Shown here piece by piece: positions 37,044 through 45,592 of a stretch of DNA of 64,000 bases. The DNA is from Marmoricola sp. (GTDB lineage Bacteria > Actinomycetota > Actinomycetes > Propionibacteriales > Nocardioidaceae). Location of the stretch: the NCBI GenBank assembly GCA_025964775.1, contig JAOPYE010000008.1, positions 1 through 64,000 of the forward strand, given 5' to 3'. Positions within the stretch are counted from its first letter, which is position 1; every line of letters starts with the position of its first letter. The notes beneath the pieces were generated by a model. The model did not search any database, was not told where the DNA came from, and saw only the letters and a program-made list of their open reading frames with translations. The position numbers were made by a program, and so were the translations under genes.

Positions 37044-37945
37044 CGCCGTCGGACCGACTTCGCCGGGTGGTTCGTTCCGAACTGTTCAAGCTGCGCACCA
37101 CCAGCGCGTGGTGGCAGTTCTCGGGGGCGATGGTCCTGACCACCCTCGTGCTGGCGATCGTCGGCGGGGTGAACGCACGCACCGCCCTCAAGCCGTTCGC
37201 CGAGTACGTGCAGATCCGGACGCACGGGCGCTTCCACGGTGCCACCGTCCCACCCGAGTTCCTCAGCCGCCTGAGAGGCGACTGGGTCTCCGGCCACAGT
37301 GCCGTGACCCAGGCCGTCACGCTCTACTCCGCCAACCAGCTGATCGGCCTGCTGCTGGTCTGCCTGCTGGGCATCGTGCTCGTCACCACCGAGTTCGCCC
37401 AGCGGACGGCGACGAGCACGTTCCTCATCACCCCGCGCCGTGGCACCGTCGTGGCCGGCAAGCTCATCACGGCGGTGATGCTGGCCGTCGTCGCCTGGTT
37501 CGTGACGACCCTGATCAGCCTGACCTCGGGGGTGCTGTTCCTGCACGGTGCGGGGCACGGCACCCAGCTCGGGTACTGGGGCGTGGACCGGTCGGTGCTG
37601 CTCAACCTGGTGGCGTACATCCTCTGGGCGATCTTCGGGATCGGCTTCGGCGCGCTGATCCGCAACCAGCTCGTCGCGACCGTGTCGGCCACGATCCTCT
37701 ACCTGGTCGGCGCCGGAGCCGCAGGCGCCCTCTTCGACCTGCTGAACAGCTATGTGCTCTCGGCCACCTGGGTCCTGGGCCTCCAGGTGATCGCCCCGGC
37801 GGTCGCCTCGCAGGTGATGATCTCCCCGACCTCGCTGTTCACCGGCAGTCCGCCGCAGTGGGTCGGTGCTGCGGTCCTGATCGCCTACAGCGCGCTGTTC
37901 ATCGGGCTCGGGCTACGCCGGCTTCGCCGCAGCGACATCGGCTGA
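37040..37945 (+). CDS. ABC-2 type permease
   Basis: A 301-residue membrane protein with about six helices: residues ~25-45, then VTLYSANQLIGLLLVCLLGIVLVTTEFA, LITAVMLAVVAWFVTTLISL, SVLLNLVAYILWAIFGIGFG, LVATVSATILYLVGAGAAGAL and a last helix near the C-terminus. TEFAQRTATSTFLITPRRG is the coupling stretch seen in ABC-2 permeases. It pairs with the ATPase at 36135. Its 3' end overlaps the convergent mannosyltransferase gene by 33 bases. Confidence 0.88.
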   Translation: MTPSDRLRRVVRSELFKLRTTSAWWQFSGAMVLTTLVLAIVGGVNARTALKPFAEYVQIRTHGRFHGATVPPEFLSRLRGDWVSGHSAVTQAVTLYSANQLIGLLLVCLLGIVLVTTEFAQRTATSTFLITPRRGTVVAGKLITAVMLAVVAWFVTTLISLTSGVLFLHGAGHGTQLGYWGVDRSVLLNLVAYILWAIFGIGFGALIRNQLVATVSATILYLVGAGAAGALFDLLNSYVLSATWVLGLQVIAPAVASQVMISPTSLFTGSPPQWVGAAVLIAYSALFIGLGLRRLRRSDIG

Positions 37946-39352
37946 CCCGACGGTCCTGGGCTGGTGACCGCTGCTCACCAGGAACACCAGCGGCGGTACG
38001 CAGGTCATCGCGATGGCCGCACTCGTCGTGAGCCACCCGACGTTGAGCGACGCATCGGCCAGGGCGATCAGGCCCATGACGATGACCCCGACGTAGAGCG
38101 TGTCGCGCGCCGGCCTGGGCAGCCGCACGCACGCCAGCAACGGCAGGCACCACAGGAAGTACCAGTAGTGCATCGCCGGGCTGAGCATCGTGACGGCGAA
38201 CATCAGGATCGCCACCGAGGTGAGGCTGCTGCCTTCGTCGTCCAGCCGCGAGCGGATCACGAGGGCGATGGCGCCGCAGACCAGGACAAGGACCCCGATG
38301 GCATCGACCAGCGAGACCATGGTGATCCCGCCGGGCCCGGTGACCGGTGCGCCGATCTTCCTGAGCACGTGCCGCAGGCTTTCGCCCAGCGACGTGGTCA
38401 GCGAGAGCCGGGTCGGGACCGAGGTCGCCACGGAGAGGGTCTTGATCCAGCCGTTGCCGACACCAGTGACGATGCCCAGTCCGAGCACGGTCGCTGCGCT
38501 GACGCCCAGGACGCCGGCTGCGCGCCGTACTCGCTGAACCGGGCTGGCGCCGATCTGGAGCGAGAGGAGCACGACACCGACCGCGATCAGACCTCCGGGC
38601 ACCTTCACCGCAGCGGCTGCGCCGGCCAGAACGGCGCCTGCGACCCAGCGATCCCGGGTGGTCAGGGCGAGCGCGGCCACGCCCAGCCCGGCGACGACGA
38701 CGTCGTTGTGCAGGCCACCGATCCCGTGCGCGATCATGAACGGGCTCGCCAGGACGAGCCAGGACGCGCGCCCGGGGTGGATGCCGGCGCGACGCGCCAG
38801 GCGCGGCGTGGCCCAGGCGATGAGCGCGACGCCGACCAGCGCGAAGACCCGGTAGGCGACCAGGAGCGCCCACGGATTCGAGGTGAACTGTGCCGCCAGA
38901 CCGCCCCAGCCCTGGGCCAGCGGTCCGTACGGCGAGAGGGTGTGCAGCCAGCGCTCGTTGACTCCCGACTGCAGCGGCGCGGGAAGGATGCTCGGGGTCC
39001 AGACGTACGGCGACAGGCCGTGGCCGGTCAGGTACCCGGTGGCGACATAGCTCCAGCCGTCCCCGCTGAACAGGGGCGGGGCGATGAGCAGCGGGATCGA
39101 CCAGAGGCCGACCGCGATGCGAACCGATCCCACGCCGGTCTCGTCGTCGAGTGCGAACGGCCGCAGCCGCCACCAGGCCCAGGTCAGCAGCAGCAGGCCG
39201 ATGCCGCTGAGCAGCAGACCGAGGTCGAGGTGGTGCGGAGTCTTCCGCAGGGTGCTCAGGGGCGTGCTGTCGATCCAGCTCGGGTGCGCCACGTGGACGT
39301 AGCAGAATCCGCCGATCGTCAACAGGACTGATCCGGCAACTCCCCGAAGCAT
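37913..39352 (-). CDS. Membrane mannosyltransferase, MptB-like (GT-C fold)
   Basis: A 479-residue polytopic protein with ~12 hydrophobic segments. SGDGWSYVATGYLTGHGLSPYVW after the second or third helix resembles the acidic catalytic loop of polyprenol-phosphate-mannose dependent alpha-1,6-mannosyltransferases (MptB family), which build lipomannan-type glycans in actinobacteria. ASPFMIAHGIGGLHNDVVVAGLG and MLSPAMHYWYFLWCLPLL are further GT-C family blocks. The ATG at 39352 starts right before the first helix. A GT4 glycosyltransferase is encoded just upstream on the same strand, suggesting a cell-envelope glycan locus. Confidence 0.8.
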   Translation of the reverse strand: MLRGVAGSVLLTIGGFCYVHVAHPSWIDSTPLSTLRKTPHHLDLGLLLSGIGLLLLTWAWWRLRPFALDDETGVGSVRIAVGLWSIPLLIAPPLFSGDGWSYVATGYLTGHGLSPYVWTPSILPAPLQSGVNERWLHTLSPYGPLAQGWGGLAAQFTSNPWALLVAYRVFALVGVALIAWATPRLARRAGIHPGRASWLVLASPFMIAHGIGGLHNDVVVAGLGVAALALTTRDRWVAGAVLAGAAAAVKVPGGLIAVGVVLLSLQIGASPVQRVRRAAGVLGVSAATVLGLGIVTGVGNGWIKTLSVATSVPTRLSLTTSLGESLRHVLRKIGAPVTGPGGITMVSLVDAIGVLVLVCGAIALVIRSRLDDEGSSLTSVAILMFAVTMLSPAMHYWYFLWCLPLLACVRLPRPARDTLYVGVIVMGLIALADASLNVGWLTTSAAIAMTCVPPLVFLVSSGHQPRTVGSADVAAAKPA

Positions 39353-39417
39353 GACCCACCGCACGGAGCAGAAGGTAGCCGGGAAGAACTGAACTGCTGC
39401 TGAACAGAGGCCCGGCC

Positions 39418-40674
39418 TCAGGCTGACGCGGGCCCGGTGAGCTCGTCGAACAGCTGGAGCCAGCGCGTGGCGATGTGCTCGGGTCGGAACGCCTCGGCAT
39501 CGAGCAGCGCCTGGGCGCCCATCGCCCGGCGCAGGTCGGCGTCGCCGATGAGGGTTTCGAGCGCATCCGACAGCCCACCGATGTCGTGGTGGGGGACGAG
39601 GATGCCGTTGTGGCCGGTCCTGATGATGTCGCTGGGACCGCGGGGGCAGTCGAAGCCGACCAGCGGCAGCCCCTTGCTCAGCGCTTCGAGCATCACCATC
39701 GGGAACCCCTCGGCGCGCGAGGAGCTGGCGAAGATGTTCGCCTCCTCGAACGCTGCCTGGAGGTGGTCGGTGTGCCCCTCGAGCGTGATGTTCTCCGACA
39801 TCTCCAGCCTCACGATCAGTTCGGCGAGCTGCTGGCCCATCGGCCCCTCGCCGTAGATCTTGAGCCTCCAGTCCGGGTGCCGGCGCGCGACCGGCGCAAA
39901 GGCCTCGATGAGGCGGTCGATGGCCTTGCGGGGCACCAGCCGGCCCGCGGTCACCACGACGCGGTGGTCGTGCGCCGGAGCCGGGCTGACCGGCCAGGAC
40001 AGGGCGTTCGGGATGGCGATGATCCGGGTGGGCCTGCCCGCGAGCAGGCGGCTGTAGTCGACCGCGTCGTCCTCGGTGAGCGTCACCAGGGCATCGAGGC
40101 CCAGGCCGCTGGCCTTCTCGATCAGCTCCAGGCTGCCCCTCTCGCTGGTGCGCGACAGGAAGTTGATGTGGTCCTGGCCCAGGGTGGTGACACCAGGCCC
40201 GACCAGCTGCACCGCCGCCATGTGCAGGACCGGCCGGGTGGAGACCACGATGCCCGACCGGATCGTGGTGAGGGCTCGCCGGAGCGCGCGGTCGGTGAGC
40301 AGCGACATGTTGGGGAACCCGTACCCCAGCGTCAGTCGCGACCGGCGGCGAGCGATGAAGTTGCGTACCGGGTGGCGGGTCACCGGCCACCGTGTGTACG
40401 GCGCGCCGACCGGTCGTGGGGCGTCCTTGTCGGCCGGGACCAGCGCCGGTTGGTGATCGAAGAGGTAGGTCACCCGGATCCGGTCGGAGATCGCGTACGC
40501 CGGTCCGTCGTTGCGACAGAAGACCGAGATGATCGCGACCCTGCGGACCCGGGAGAGCTCGTTCGCCAGCGTGAGGACGGCGCGACTCACGCCGTCGCGC
40601 GCGTCGACGTTGTACATCAGGAAGTGGATCGTCGGGGCGCTCTGGTCGTACGCCGGTCCAGCCGGGTCAGGCAT
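39418..40674 (-). CDS. Glycosyltransferase family 4 protein
   Basis: A 418-residue GT-B enzyme. The C-terminal half has the GT4 signature: VVVTAGRLVPRKAIDRLIEAFAPV, LKIYGEGPMGQQLAELI, ITLEGHTDHLQAAFEEANIFASSSRAEGFPMVMLEAL and GPSDIIRTGHNGILV. The N-terminal half (YNVDARDGVSRAVLTLANEL) matches the acceptor domain of galactosyl/mannosyltransferases of this family. It precedes the MptB-like gene by 65 bases on the same strand, so both likely act in one envelope polysaccharide or lipoglycan pathway. Confidence 0.9.
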   Translation of the reverse strand: MPDPAGPAYDQSAPTIHFLMYNVDARDGVSRAVLTLANELSRVRRVAIISVFCRNDGPAYAISDRIRVTYLFDHQPALVPADKDAPRPVGAPYTRWPVTRHPVRNFIARRRSRLTLGYGFPNMSLLTDRALRRALTTIRSGIVVSTRPVLHMAAVQLVGPGVTTLGQDHINFLSRTSERGSLELIEKASGLGLDALVTLTEDDAVDYSRLLAGRPTRIIAIPNALSWPVSPAPAHDHRVVVTAGRLVPRKAIDRLIEAFAPVARRHPDWRLKIYGEGPMGQQLAELIVRLEMSENITLEGHTDHLQAAFEEANIFASSSRAEGFPMVMLEALSKGLPLVGFDCPRGPSDIIRTGHNGILVPHHDIGGLSDALETLIGDADLRRAMGAQALLDAEAFRPEHIATRWLQLFDELTGPASA

Positions 40675-40755
40675 CAGATCCCCCGTCGATGGTCGCTCGG
40701 CGGAGACTACGACCGGGACCCGAAGGTTTCCTAATACACCTCGGGGCGCGTCGCC

Positions 40756-41544
40756 TCACACCTCCAGCGCGGTCGTCTCCCCGGGGTCCAGCCAGGTGAT
40801 CCGGTCGGCGTACCGCGACGTGGCGAGGACCGGTTCTGCTGGTCCTCGCCCCTGCTGGAAGTGCGACCAGCCCTCGTAGTGCACCGGCACCACGTGGGCC
40901 GGAGCGACCAGGTCGATCAGCTCGGCCCCTTCGCGCGCATCCATCGTGTAGCGCAACCAACCCGACAGGTACCGGAAGCGCACCGACCCCAGGTGCAGCA
41001 GCAGGGTGCCGAGGGACAGGCGTGACGGCACGTCGCGCAGCGCGGGATACAGCACCGTGTCTCCGGTGACCCACAGGGCGCCGTTCGTCTGTCCTTCCCA
41101 GGTCAGCGCGAACCCGACCACCGGGCCGGTGATCGGTCCGCTGCCGACGGGGCCGTGCCGGCAGGGGGTCGCGGTGATCGTGATCGTCGGCTTGCCGGGA
41201 GCCTCGAGCGTCGCGGTGTCCCAGGCTGCGAGTCCGATCGACGTCCCGCCGAGCTTCGCTGCCGCCTTCGTGGTGGTGAAGGTCGTGCCCCACTGCGGCA
41301 ACAGGGCCTGTGCCGATGGGTCGAGGTTGTCGCCGTGGTGGTGATGGCTGACCAGGACAGCGTCGATCGTGCCGAGAGCCTCGGGGCTCGTCGAGGGGCC
41401 GAGGAGCTTGCGCGAGGTCGTTCCCCAGCCGAAGAAGTAGCGCTGCCCCGGTGGATCGAACGTCGGGTCGGTCAGGATCCTCCAGCCGCCGACCTCGATG
41501 AGGGCGGTCGGACCGCCGATGTGGGTGATCAGCGCTCGCGTCAT
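40756..41544 (-). CDS. MBL-fold metal-dependent hydrolase (UlaG/RomA-like)
   Basis: A 262-residue metallo-beta-lactamase-fold protein: THIGGPTALIEVGGWRILTDPTF at the N-terminus, LVSHHHHGDNLD as the metal motif (HxHxDN variant), PCRHGP and WVTGDTVL as later metal ligands, and VPVHYEGW near the C-terminus. The ATG at 41544 gives the standard N-terminal strand; the frame is open further upstream but non-conserved. Substrate unknown; relatives hydrolyse lactones or N-acyl phospholipids. Confidence 0.88.
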   Translation of the reverse strand: MTRALITHIGGPTALIEVGGWRILTDPTFDPPGQRYFFGWGTTSRKLLGPSTSPEALGTIDAVLVSHHHHGDNLDPSAQALLPQWGTTFTTTKAAAKLGGTSIGLAAWDTATLEAPGKPTITITATPCRHGPVGSGPITGPVVGFALTWEGQTNGALWVTGDTVLYPALRDVPSRLSLGTLLLHLGSVRFRYLSGWLRYTMDAREGAELIDLVAPAHVVPVHYEGWSHFQQGRGPAEPVLATSRYADRITWLDPGETTALEV

Positions 41545-41619
41545 GGGTTCATGAGAGCGGACCGAGGCGGAAATGACCACCCCCGACGCCACCGGTGCCG
41601 GATGGGGTAGGAACGACGC

Positions 41620-42075
41620 ATGACCTGCCTGTTCTGCAGCATCGCGACCGGAGAGACGGCGGCCGACGTCGTGTTCTCCGACGACGACTTCGTGGCGTTC
41701 CTCGACATCCGCCCGGTCTTCAAGGGACACACGCTGCTGGTTCCTCGCGACCACGTGGTGACGCTTCCCGAGCTGCCGCCCGGGTTGCGCGACGGGTTCC
41801 TCGAACGCGCCCAGCGACTCGCCACCGCGATGGTCACCGGGCTCGGTGCCCAGGGCTCGTTCGTCGCGATGAACAACACGGTCTCGCAGTCGGTCCCGCA
41901 CCTGCACTGCCACGTCGTACCGCGCACCAAGGGCGACGGCCTCAAGGGGTTCTTCTGGCCGCGCACCCGGTACGCCGGAGCGCAGGAGTCCGCGGACTAC
42001 GCCGGCAGGCTGGCCGCAGCCAGCGGCGTGGACTCGGACGGCGCGTCGGCGCCGTGGCGCGACGTCCTAGAGTGA
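41620..42075 (+). CDS. HIT family nucleotide-binding protein
   Basis: A 151-residue histidine-triad hydrolase or transferase. CLFCSIATGE is the N-terminal zinc and strand motif; the catalytic triad is in QSVPHLHCHVVPR. It cleaves nucleoside phosphoramidates or AMP conjugates in known relatives. Dimer-forming core length is normal. It lies 81 bases before the SDR gene on the same strand. Confidence 0.93.
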   Translation: MTCLFCSIATGETAADVVFSDDDFVAFLDIRPVFKGHTLLVPRDHVVTLPELPPGLRDGFLERAQRLATAMVTGLGAQGSFVAMNNTVSQSVPHLHCHVVPRTKGDGLKGFFWPRTRYAGAQESADYAGRLAAASGVDSDGASAPWRDVLE

Positions 42076-42155
42076 GCCTGCTGTGCGCACCCGGCCGGAT
42101 CGGGCAGGCGACGCACGGCACCCACACCACTTTCGGTACCGAACAAGGAGCAGTC

Positions 42156-42914
42156 ATGGGTCGATACGACGGTCGCGTCGCCATCATCACCGGAGCAGCG
42201 CGCGGCATCGGCGCTGGCACCGCGAAGCGGTTCGCGGACGAGGGCGCCGCAGTCGCGATCTTCGACATCAACGAGGAGCAGGCGGCCGGGACGGCGGCCG
42301 GCCTCGGTGGCGCCGCCAAGGCGATCGGGGTCGGTGTCGACGTGACCGACAGCGCGTCGGTCGGCGCGGGCGTTGCCCGCGTCCTCGACGAGCTCGGGGG
42401 CCTGCACGTGATCATCAACAACGCCGGCATCACCCGGGACAACCTGCTCTTCAAGCTCTCCGAGGACGACTGGGACGCGGTGATGAACGTGCACCTCAAG
42501 GGCGCGTTCCTGATGAGCAAGGCGGCCCAGAAGACGTTCGTCGAGCAGAAGTACGGCAAGATCCTCAACCTGTCGAGCGTCTCGGCCAACGGCAACCGCG
42601 GTCAGGCGAACTACTCGGCCGCGAAGGCCGGCGTCCAGGGCTTCACCCGCACCCTCGCGCTCGAGCTGGGCCCGTTCGGCATCAACGTGAACGCGATCGC
42701 GCCGGGCTTCATCGCCACCGAGATGACCGACGACACCGCGCGCCGGCTCAAGATCGATGTCGACGAGTTCCGCAAGCTGAACGCGGAGGCCAACCCGGTC
42801 CGGCGGGTCGGCTTCCCCGAGGACATCGCAGCGGCAGCGGCGTTCCTCTGCAGTGACGAGGCGTCCTACATCACCGGCCAGACCCTCTATGTCGACGGAG
42901 GAGCAAAGATCTGA
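42156..42914 (+). CDS. 3-oxoacyl-ACP reductase-like short-chain dehydrogenase
   Basis: A 252-residue FabG-type SDR. TGAARGIGAGTA binds the cofactor, NNAGITRDNLLFKLSEDDWD is a strongly FabG-like stretch, catalytic Ser lies in NLSSVSANGNRG and YSAAK follows. APGFIATEMTD and QTLYVDGG finish the pattern. AAGGAG lies 5 bases before the ATG at 42156. It stands alone rather than in a fatty-acid operon, so it could be an acetoacetyl-CoA or other 3-oxoacyl reductase. A strong hairpin follows. Confidence 0.9.
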   Translation: MGRYDGRVAIITGAARGIGAGTAKRFADEGAAVAIFDINEEQAAGTAAGLGGAAKAIGVGVDVTDSASVGAGVARVLDELGGLHVIINNAGITRDNLLFKLSEDDWDAVMNVHLKGAFLMSKAAQKTFVEQKYGKILNLSSVSANGNRGQANYSAAKAGVQGFTRTLALELGPFGINVNAIAPGFIATEMTDDTARRLKIDVDEFRKLNAEANPVRRVGFPEDIAAAAAFLCSDEASYITGQTLYVDGGAKI

Positions 42915-42988
42915 GGAGCGTCGGCGGCGGCGCGAAAATCTGAACGGATCTGAGATCTGCGCCTGAGCACGTGAGAAATACCGCAACA

Positions 42989-43026
42989 CCCAGGGGGCCT
43001 GCCTTGAACGGCTGGCCCCCTGGGTC
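42989..43026. terminator. Terminator hairpin after the SDR gene
   Basis: Perfect 12-base arms (ACCCAGGGGGCC and its complement) around a 14-base loop, 75 bases after the SDR stop. The right arm ends directly at the first possible ATG of the DUF3048 gene (43027), so if that start is used the hairpin would also cover its leader. Confidence 0.75.
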
Positions 43027-44106
43027 ATGCTTGGCCGCATGATCGTTCGTCCTCCCGCCATGCCTGCCCGTCCCCGTCGGCTCCGCGCCGGTGCCGTCGT
43101 CGCCCTCGGGCTGGCGGCGAGTCTTGTGATCGCAGGCTGCGGCGGCAGCAGCAGCACCCCGAGCTCCGCGGCAACCCGCCCGCAGTCGCAGCCGACCCAG
43201 GGTGGCACCAGGCTCGCTGCGGTCTGGCCGCTGACCGGGCTCCCGGCTCCGGACGCGACGCCGACCCACCCGGTGATGATCGTGAAGATCGACAACACCG
43301 CAGCCAGCCAGCCGCAGTACGGGCTCGGCGAGGCCGACATGGTCGTGGAGGAGCTGGTCGAGGGCGGGATCACCCGACTTGCGACGATGTTCTACTCCCA
43401 GCTCCCGAAGAAGGTCGGTCCGGTCCGCTCGATGCGGGCCTCCGACATCGGCGTGGTCACCCCGACCCACGCGGTGCTCGTCGCCAGCGGCGCTGCTCCG
43501 TCGACCTACGCCCGCCTCGCCCAGGCGCACGTGAAGTACTACCTGATGGGCTCACCGGGCGTGAGCCGCGACGCGAACGACCCCGAGCACGACTTCCTGC
43601 ACAGCGTCTTCGCGGACCTGCCGGTCCTGGCCCGCTCGATCAAGGCGACCCCGATCGTGCCGGCGAGCTACCTGCCGTGGGGCCCGGAGTCCTCCTTCAC
43701 CGGCGTGGCTGCGGCCCGCAGGATCGCGGTGAAGTTCAGCGGGACGAGCACCACGCACTTCCTCTACAACCTGGCGACGAAGAAGTACCTGAACACCAAC
43801 ACGCACGCCAAGCGCGGGGACCAGTTCAAAGCCGACTCGGTGCTGGTCCTGCGCGTCCGCGAGGGCAACGCCGGCTACCGCGACCCGGCCGGCAACCCGG
43901 TCCCCGAGACGCTGTTCTTCGGCACCGGCACGCTGATGCTCTTCCACGACGGCCAGGTCATGCGCGGCACCTGGAGCAAGACCAAGCGGGACTCGCCGCT
44001 GGTGCTGACCACGGCGGCCGGTTCGATGAAGGTCCCGGCCGGGCACGTCTGGATCGAGCTTCTTCCGGTGACGACGGCAGGCGGGTCGATCACCTACACC
44101 CCGTGA
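43027..44106 (+). CDS. DUF3048 lipoprotein (YerB-like)
   Basis: A 359-residue exported lipoprotein: basic N-terminus, hydrophobic core, lipobox LVIAGC. The mature part has the DUF3048 core: MIVKIDNTAASQPQYGLGEADMVVEELVEGGITRLATMFYSQLPKKVGPVRSMRASD, and a C-terminal half with DDGQVMRGTWSK-like strands (here HDGQVMRGTWSKTKRDSPLVLTT). Role unknown; YerB-type proteins sit at the cell surface. Starts at 43027 or at in-frame ATGs at 43039 or 43060; no clear ribosome-binding site helps to decide, and translation from 43027 would begin immediately after a hairpin. Confidence 0.85.
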   Translation: MLGRMIVRPPAMPARPRRLRAGAVVALGLAASLVIAGCGGSSSTPSSAATRPQSQPTQGGTRLAAVWPLTGLPAPDATPTHPVMIVKIDNTAASQPQYGLGEADMVVEELVEGGITRLATMFYSQLPKKVGPVRSMRASDIGVVTPTHAVLVASGAAPSTYARLAQAHVKYYLMGSPGVSRDANDPEHDFLHSVFADLPVLARSIKATPIVPASYLPWGPESSFTGVAAARRIAVKFSGTSTTHFLYNLATKKYLNTNTHAKRGDQFKADSVLVLRVREGNAGYRDPAGNPVPETLFFGTGTLMLFHDGQVMRGTWSKTKRDSPLVLTTAAGSMKVPAGHVWIELLPVTTAGGSITYTP

Positions 44107-44123
44107 TCGTCAACCGGTGATCC

Positions 44124-44840
44124 TCAGCCGGGCAGCAGGTCCTCGGGATCCGGCAGCGTGACGCCACTCTCGACCAGGGACCGCAGACCGGCCAGGATGA
44201 ACGCGATCGCGGTCTCGACCTGGGCCACGGCTGCCTTGGGGTTCGTTGCGGTGCTGACGCTCTCGCCTGCGGCCGACATGGCGCCGAAGAAGATCCGGCT
44301 GAAGGTCTCGAGCATGTCTTCCGACACCTCGACCGTGGAGAGCTCGAGGACCGAGCGAACCATGTCCTGGACCAGCCCGAAGCTGGAGCGTTCCTCCTGC
44401 TCGCGGAACCGTTCGTAACCGAGGACTGCCGGGCCCTCCTGGATCACCACCCGCTGGTAGCCCGCGTCCTGGACGATCTCCATGAACGCGCGGAGCCCGA
44501 TCAGGGCCTTCTCCCACGGATCGCGCGAGCCCTTGAGGGCCTTGCGGATGTGCTTCGACGCGTCGCCCTCGAGCTTCTCGAAGACGGCCTCGAAGACCTC
44601 CTGCTTGCCGCTGAAGTGGTGGTAGAGCGCTCCCTTGGTGACCCGGGCACCACTCACGATCGCGTCCAGGCTGGTGGCGGCGTACCCCTGGCTCGTGAAG
44701 AGCTTGGCCGCCTCGTCCACCAGGGCCCGTTTCGTGGTCGCCGAGTACTGCTGGCGCCGTGAGACGCTCGCCACTTTGCCCACTTTGGGCACCTTCGGCA
44801 GCGTCGAGCGGAGCTTCTCGGCCGGTGAGCGGGGAGACAT
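44124..44840 (-). CDS. TetR family transcriptional regulator
   Basis: A 238-residue regulator with an N-terminal extension of ~30 basic residues. The HTH is ALVDEAAKLFTSQGYAATSLDAIVSGARVTKGALYHHFSGKQEVFEAVF, followed by a helical ligand domain with the ERSSFGLVQDMVRSVLEL stretch. It is divergent from the small gene at 44967, with two 11-base palindromes in between (44921-44944), so autoregulation and control of that gene are likely. Confidence 0.9.
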   Translation of the reverse strand: MSPRSPAEKLRSTLPKVPKVGKVASVSRRQQYSATTKRALVDEAAKLFTSQGYAATSLDAIVSGARVTKGALYHHFSGKQEVFEAVFEKLEGDASKHIRKALKGSRDPWEKALIGLRAFMEIVQDAGYQRVVIQEGPAVLGYERFREQEERSSFGLVQDMVRSVLELSTVEVSEDMLETFSRIFFGAMSAAGESVSTATNPKAAVAQVETAIAFILAGLRSLVESGVTLPDPEDLLPG

Positions 44841-44920
44841 CCGGTCAGTCTAGGACCGAGGAGTCGGTACGTGTGGGAGACGTCACGGTGTCGGAAATTG
44901 CCTGGGTACTTTCGTCTGCA

Positions 44921-44944
44921 TACTCTGAGTACGTACCAACGGTA
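44921..44944. promoter_or_regulatory. Tandem palindromic operator between TetR and divergent gene
   Basis: Two palindromes, TACTCTGAGTA (44921-44931) and TACCAACGGTA (44934-44944), lie 13 bases centre to centre. CATAC (44919) and GTATG (44942) form an outer pair. This is suited to two TetR dimers on overlapping faces. The pattern TAC-n-GTA recurs upstream of the other TetR gene at 52208-52238. Confidence 0.6.
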
Positions 44945-44966
44945 TGTGAATGAAAGGATGTGGACC

Positions 44967-45497
44967 ATGACCTGGAACGCTTTCCATCACCGTGGGGAGA
45001 TCCTCCAAGCCGTTATCGACACCGCTGACGCTCGTCTCGACGGGGCCCTTCCCACCGACGTCGCCGGAGTCTCCGAAACCTTCCACGACGAGCTCGACCT
45101 GATCGCTGCGCTGGCCCTGAAGTGGCACGCGCGCCTGTCGGGCAACATCGAACGCGAACTGATGGTCCAGCCGATGGACCTCGAGGCCGCGATCACGAAC
45201 GCCTGGCGCCGGACGAGTCTCGACGCGCCGGGCATCCGGATGATCATCGACCGCTACACCGAGTCCCCGAGTGACCCGGAGATGGCGTCGGCGCTCAGCC
45301 GGGCGCAGGAGAAGGAGTGGCTCAAGCTCGCCGCCGCTGCCGGTCTTGCCAATGACGAGAGCCGCTCGGCCGCACGTGCGGGCCGGCGGGTCACCGAGCA
45401 GGCGCGGGCCGGAACCCCGGTCGCGGTGCCCACGAACGTCGACACTGCGGGATCTCCCTCCCTGGTCGACCGGATCCGGGCGGTTCTCGCCGCCTGA
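44967..45497 (+). CDS. Conserved hypothetical protein (actinobacterial, helical)
   Basis: A 176-residue soluble protein, predicted all-helical, that I do not recognise by function. It begins MTWNAFHHRGEILQAVIDTADARLDGALP and includes a Trp/Arg-rich segment ITNAWRRTSLDAPGIRMIIDRY; the C-terminal ~45 residues look flexible. The ATG at 44967 is chosen because AAAGGA lies 8 bases upstream; an ATG at 44958 is also in frame. It is transcribed away from the TetR gene with operator-like palindromes between, so it is a probable TetR target. Followed by a strong terminator. Confidence 0.7.
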   Translation: MTWNAFHHRGEILQAVIDTADARLDGALPTDVAGVSETFHDELDLIAALALKWHARLSGNIERELMVQPMDLEAAITNAWRRTSLDAPGIRMIIDRYTESPSDPEMASALSRAQEKEWLKLAAAAGLANDESRSAARAGRRVTEQARAGTPVAVPTNVDTAGSPSLVDRIRAVLAA

Positions 45498-45507
45498 TCC
45501 AACTCCC

Positions 45508-45559
45508 ATGACGATCCCCGGGCCTCTCCCTCCCTCTTGTGGGCCCGGGGATTCGTCAT
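45508..45559. terminator. Terminator hairpin after the hypothetical gene
   Basis: An 11-base perfect stem (ATCCCCGGGCC, 45514-45524, with its complement at 45542-45552) is extended by ATGACG/CGTCAT with one bulge, giving about 17 pairs around a pyrimidine-rich 17-base loop. It sits between the convergent-free gene end at 45497 and the next start at 45593. Confidence 0.8.
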
Positions 45560-45592
45560 GTCCGGCCGGGGTCGCGGTGGCACGATGAGGGC

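Noticed and set aside
39353-40390. Long upstream extension of the mannosyltransferase frame
   Set aside because: The extension overlaps the GT4 gene in another frame and is Arg/Pro-rich; the membrane protein starts sensibly at 39352.
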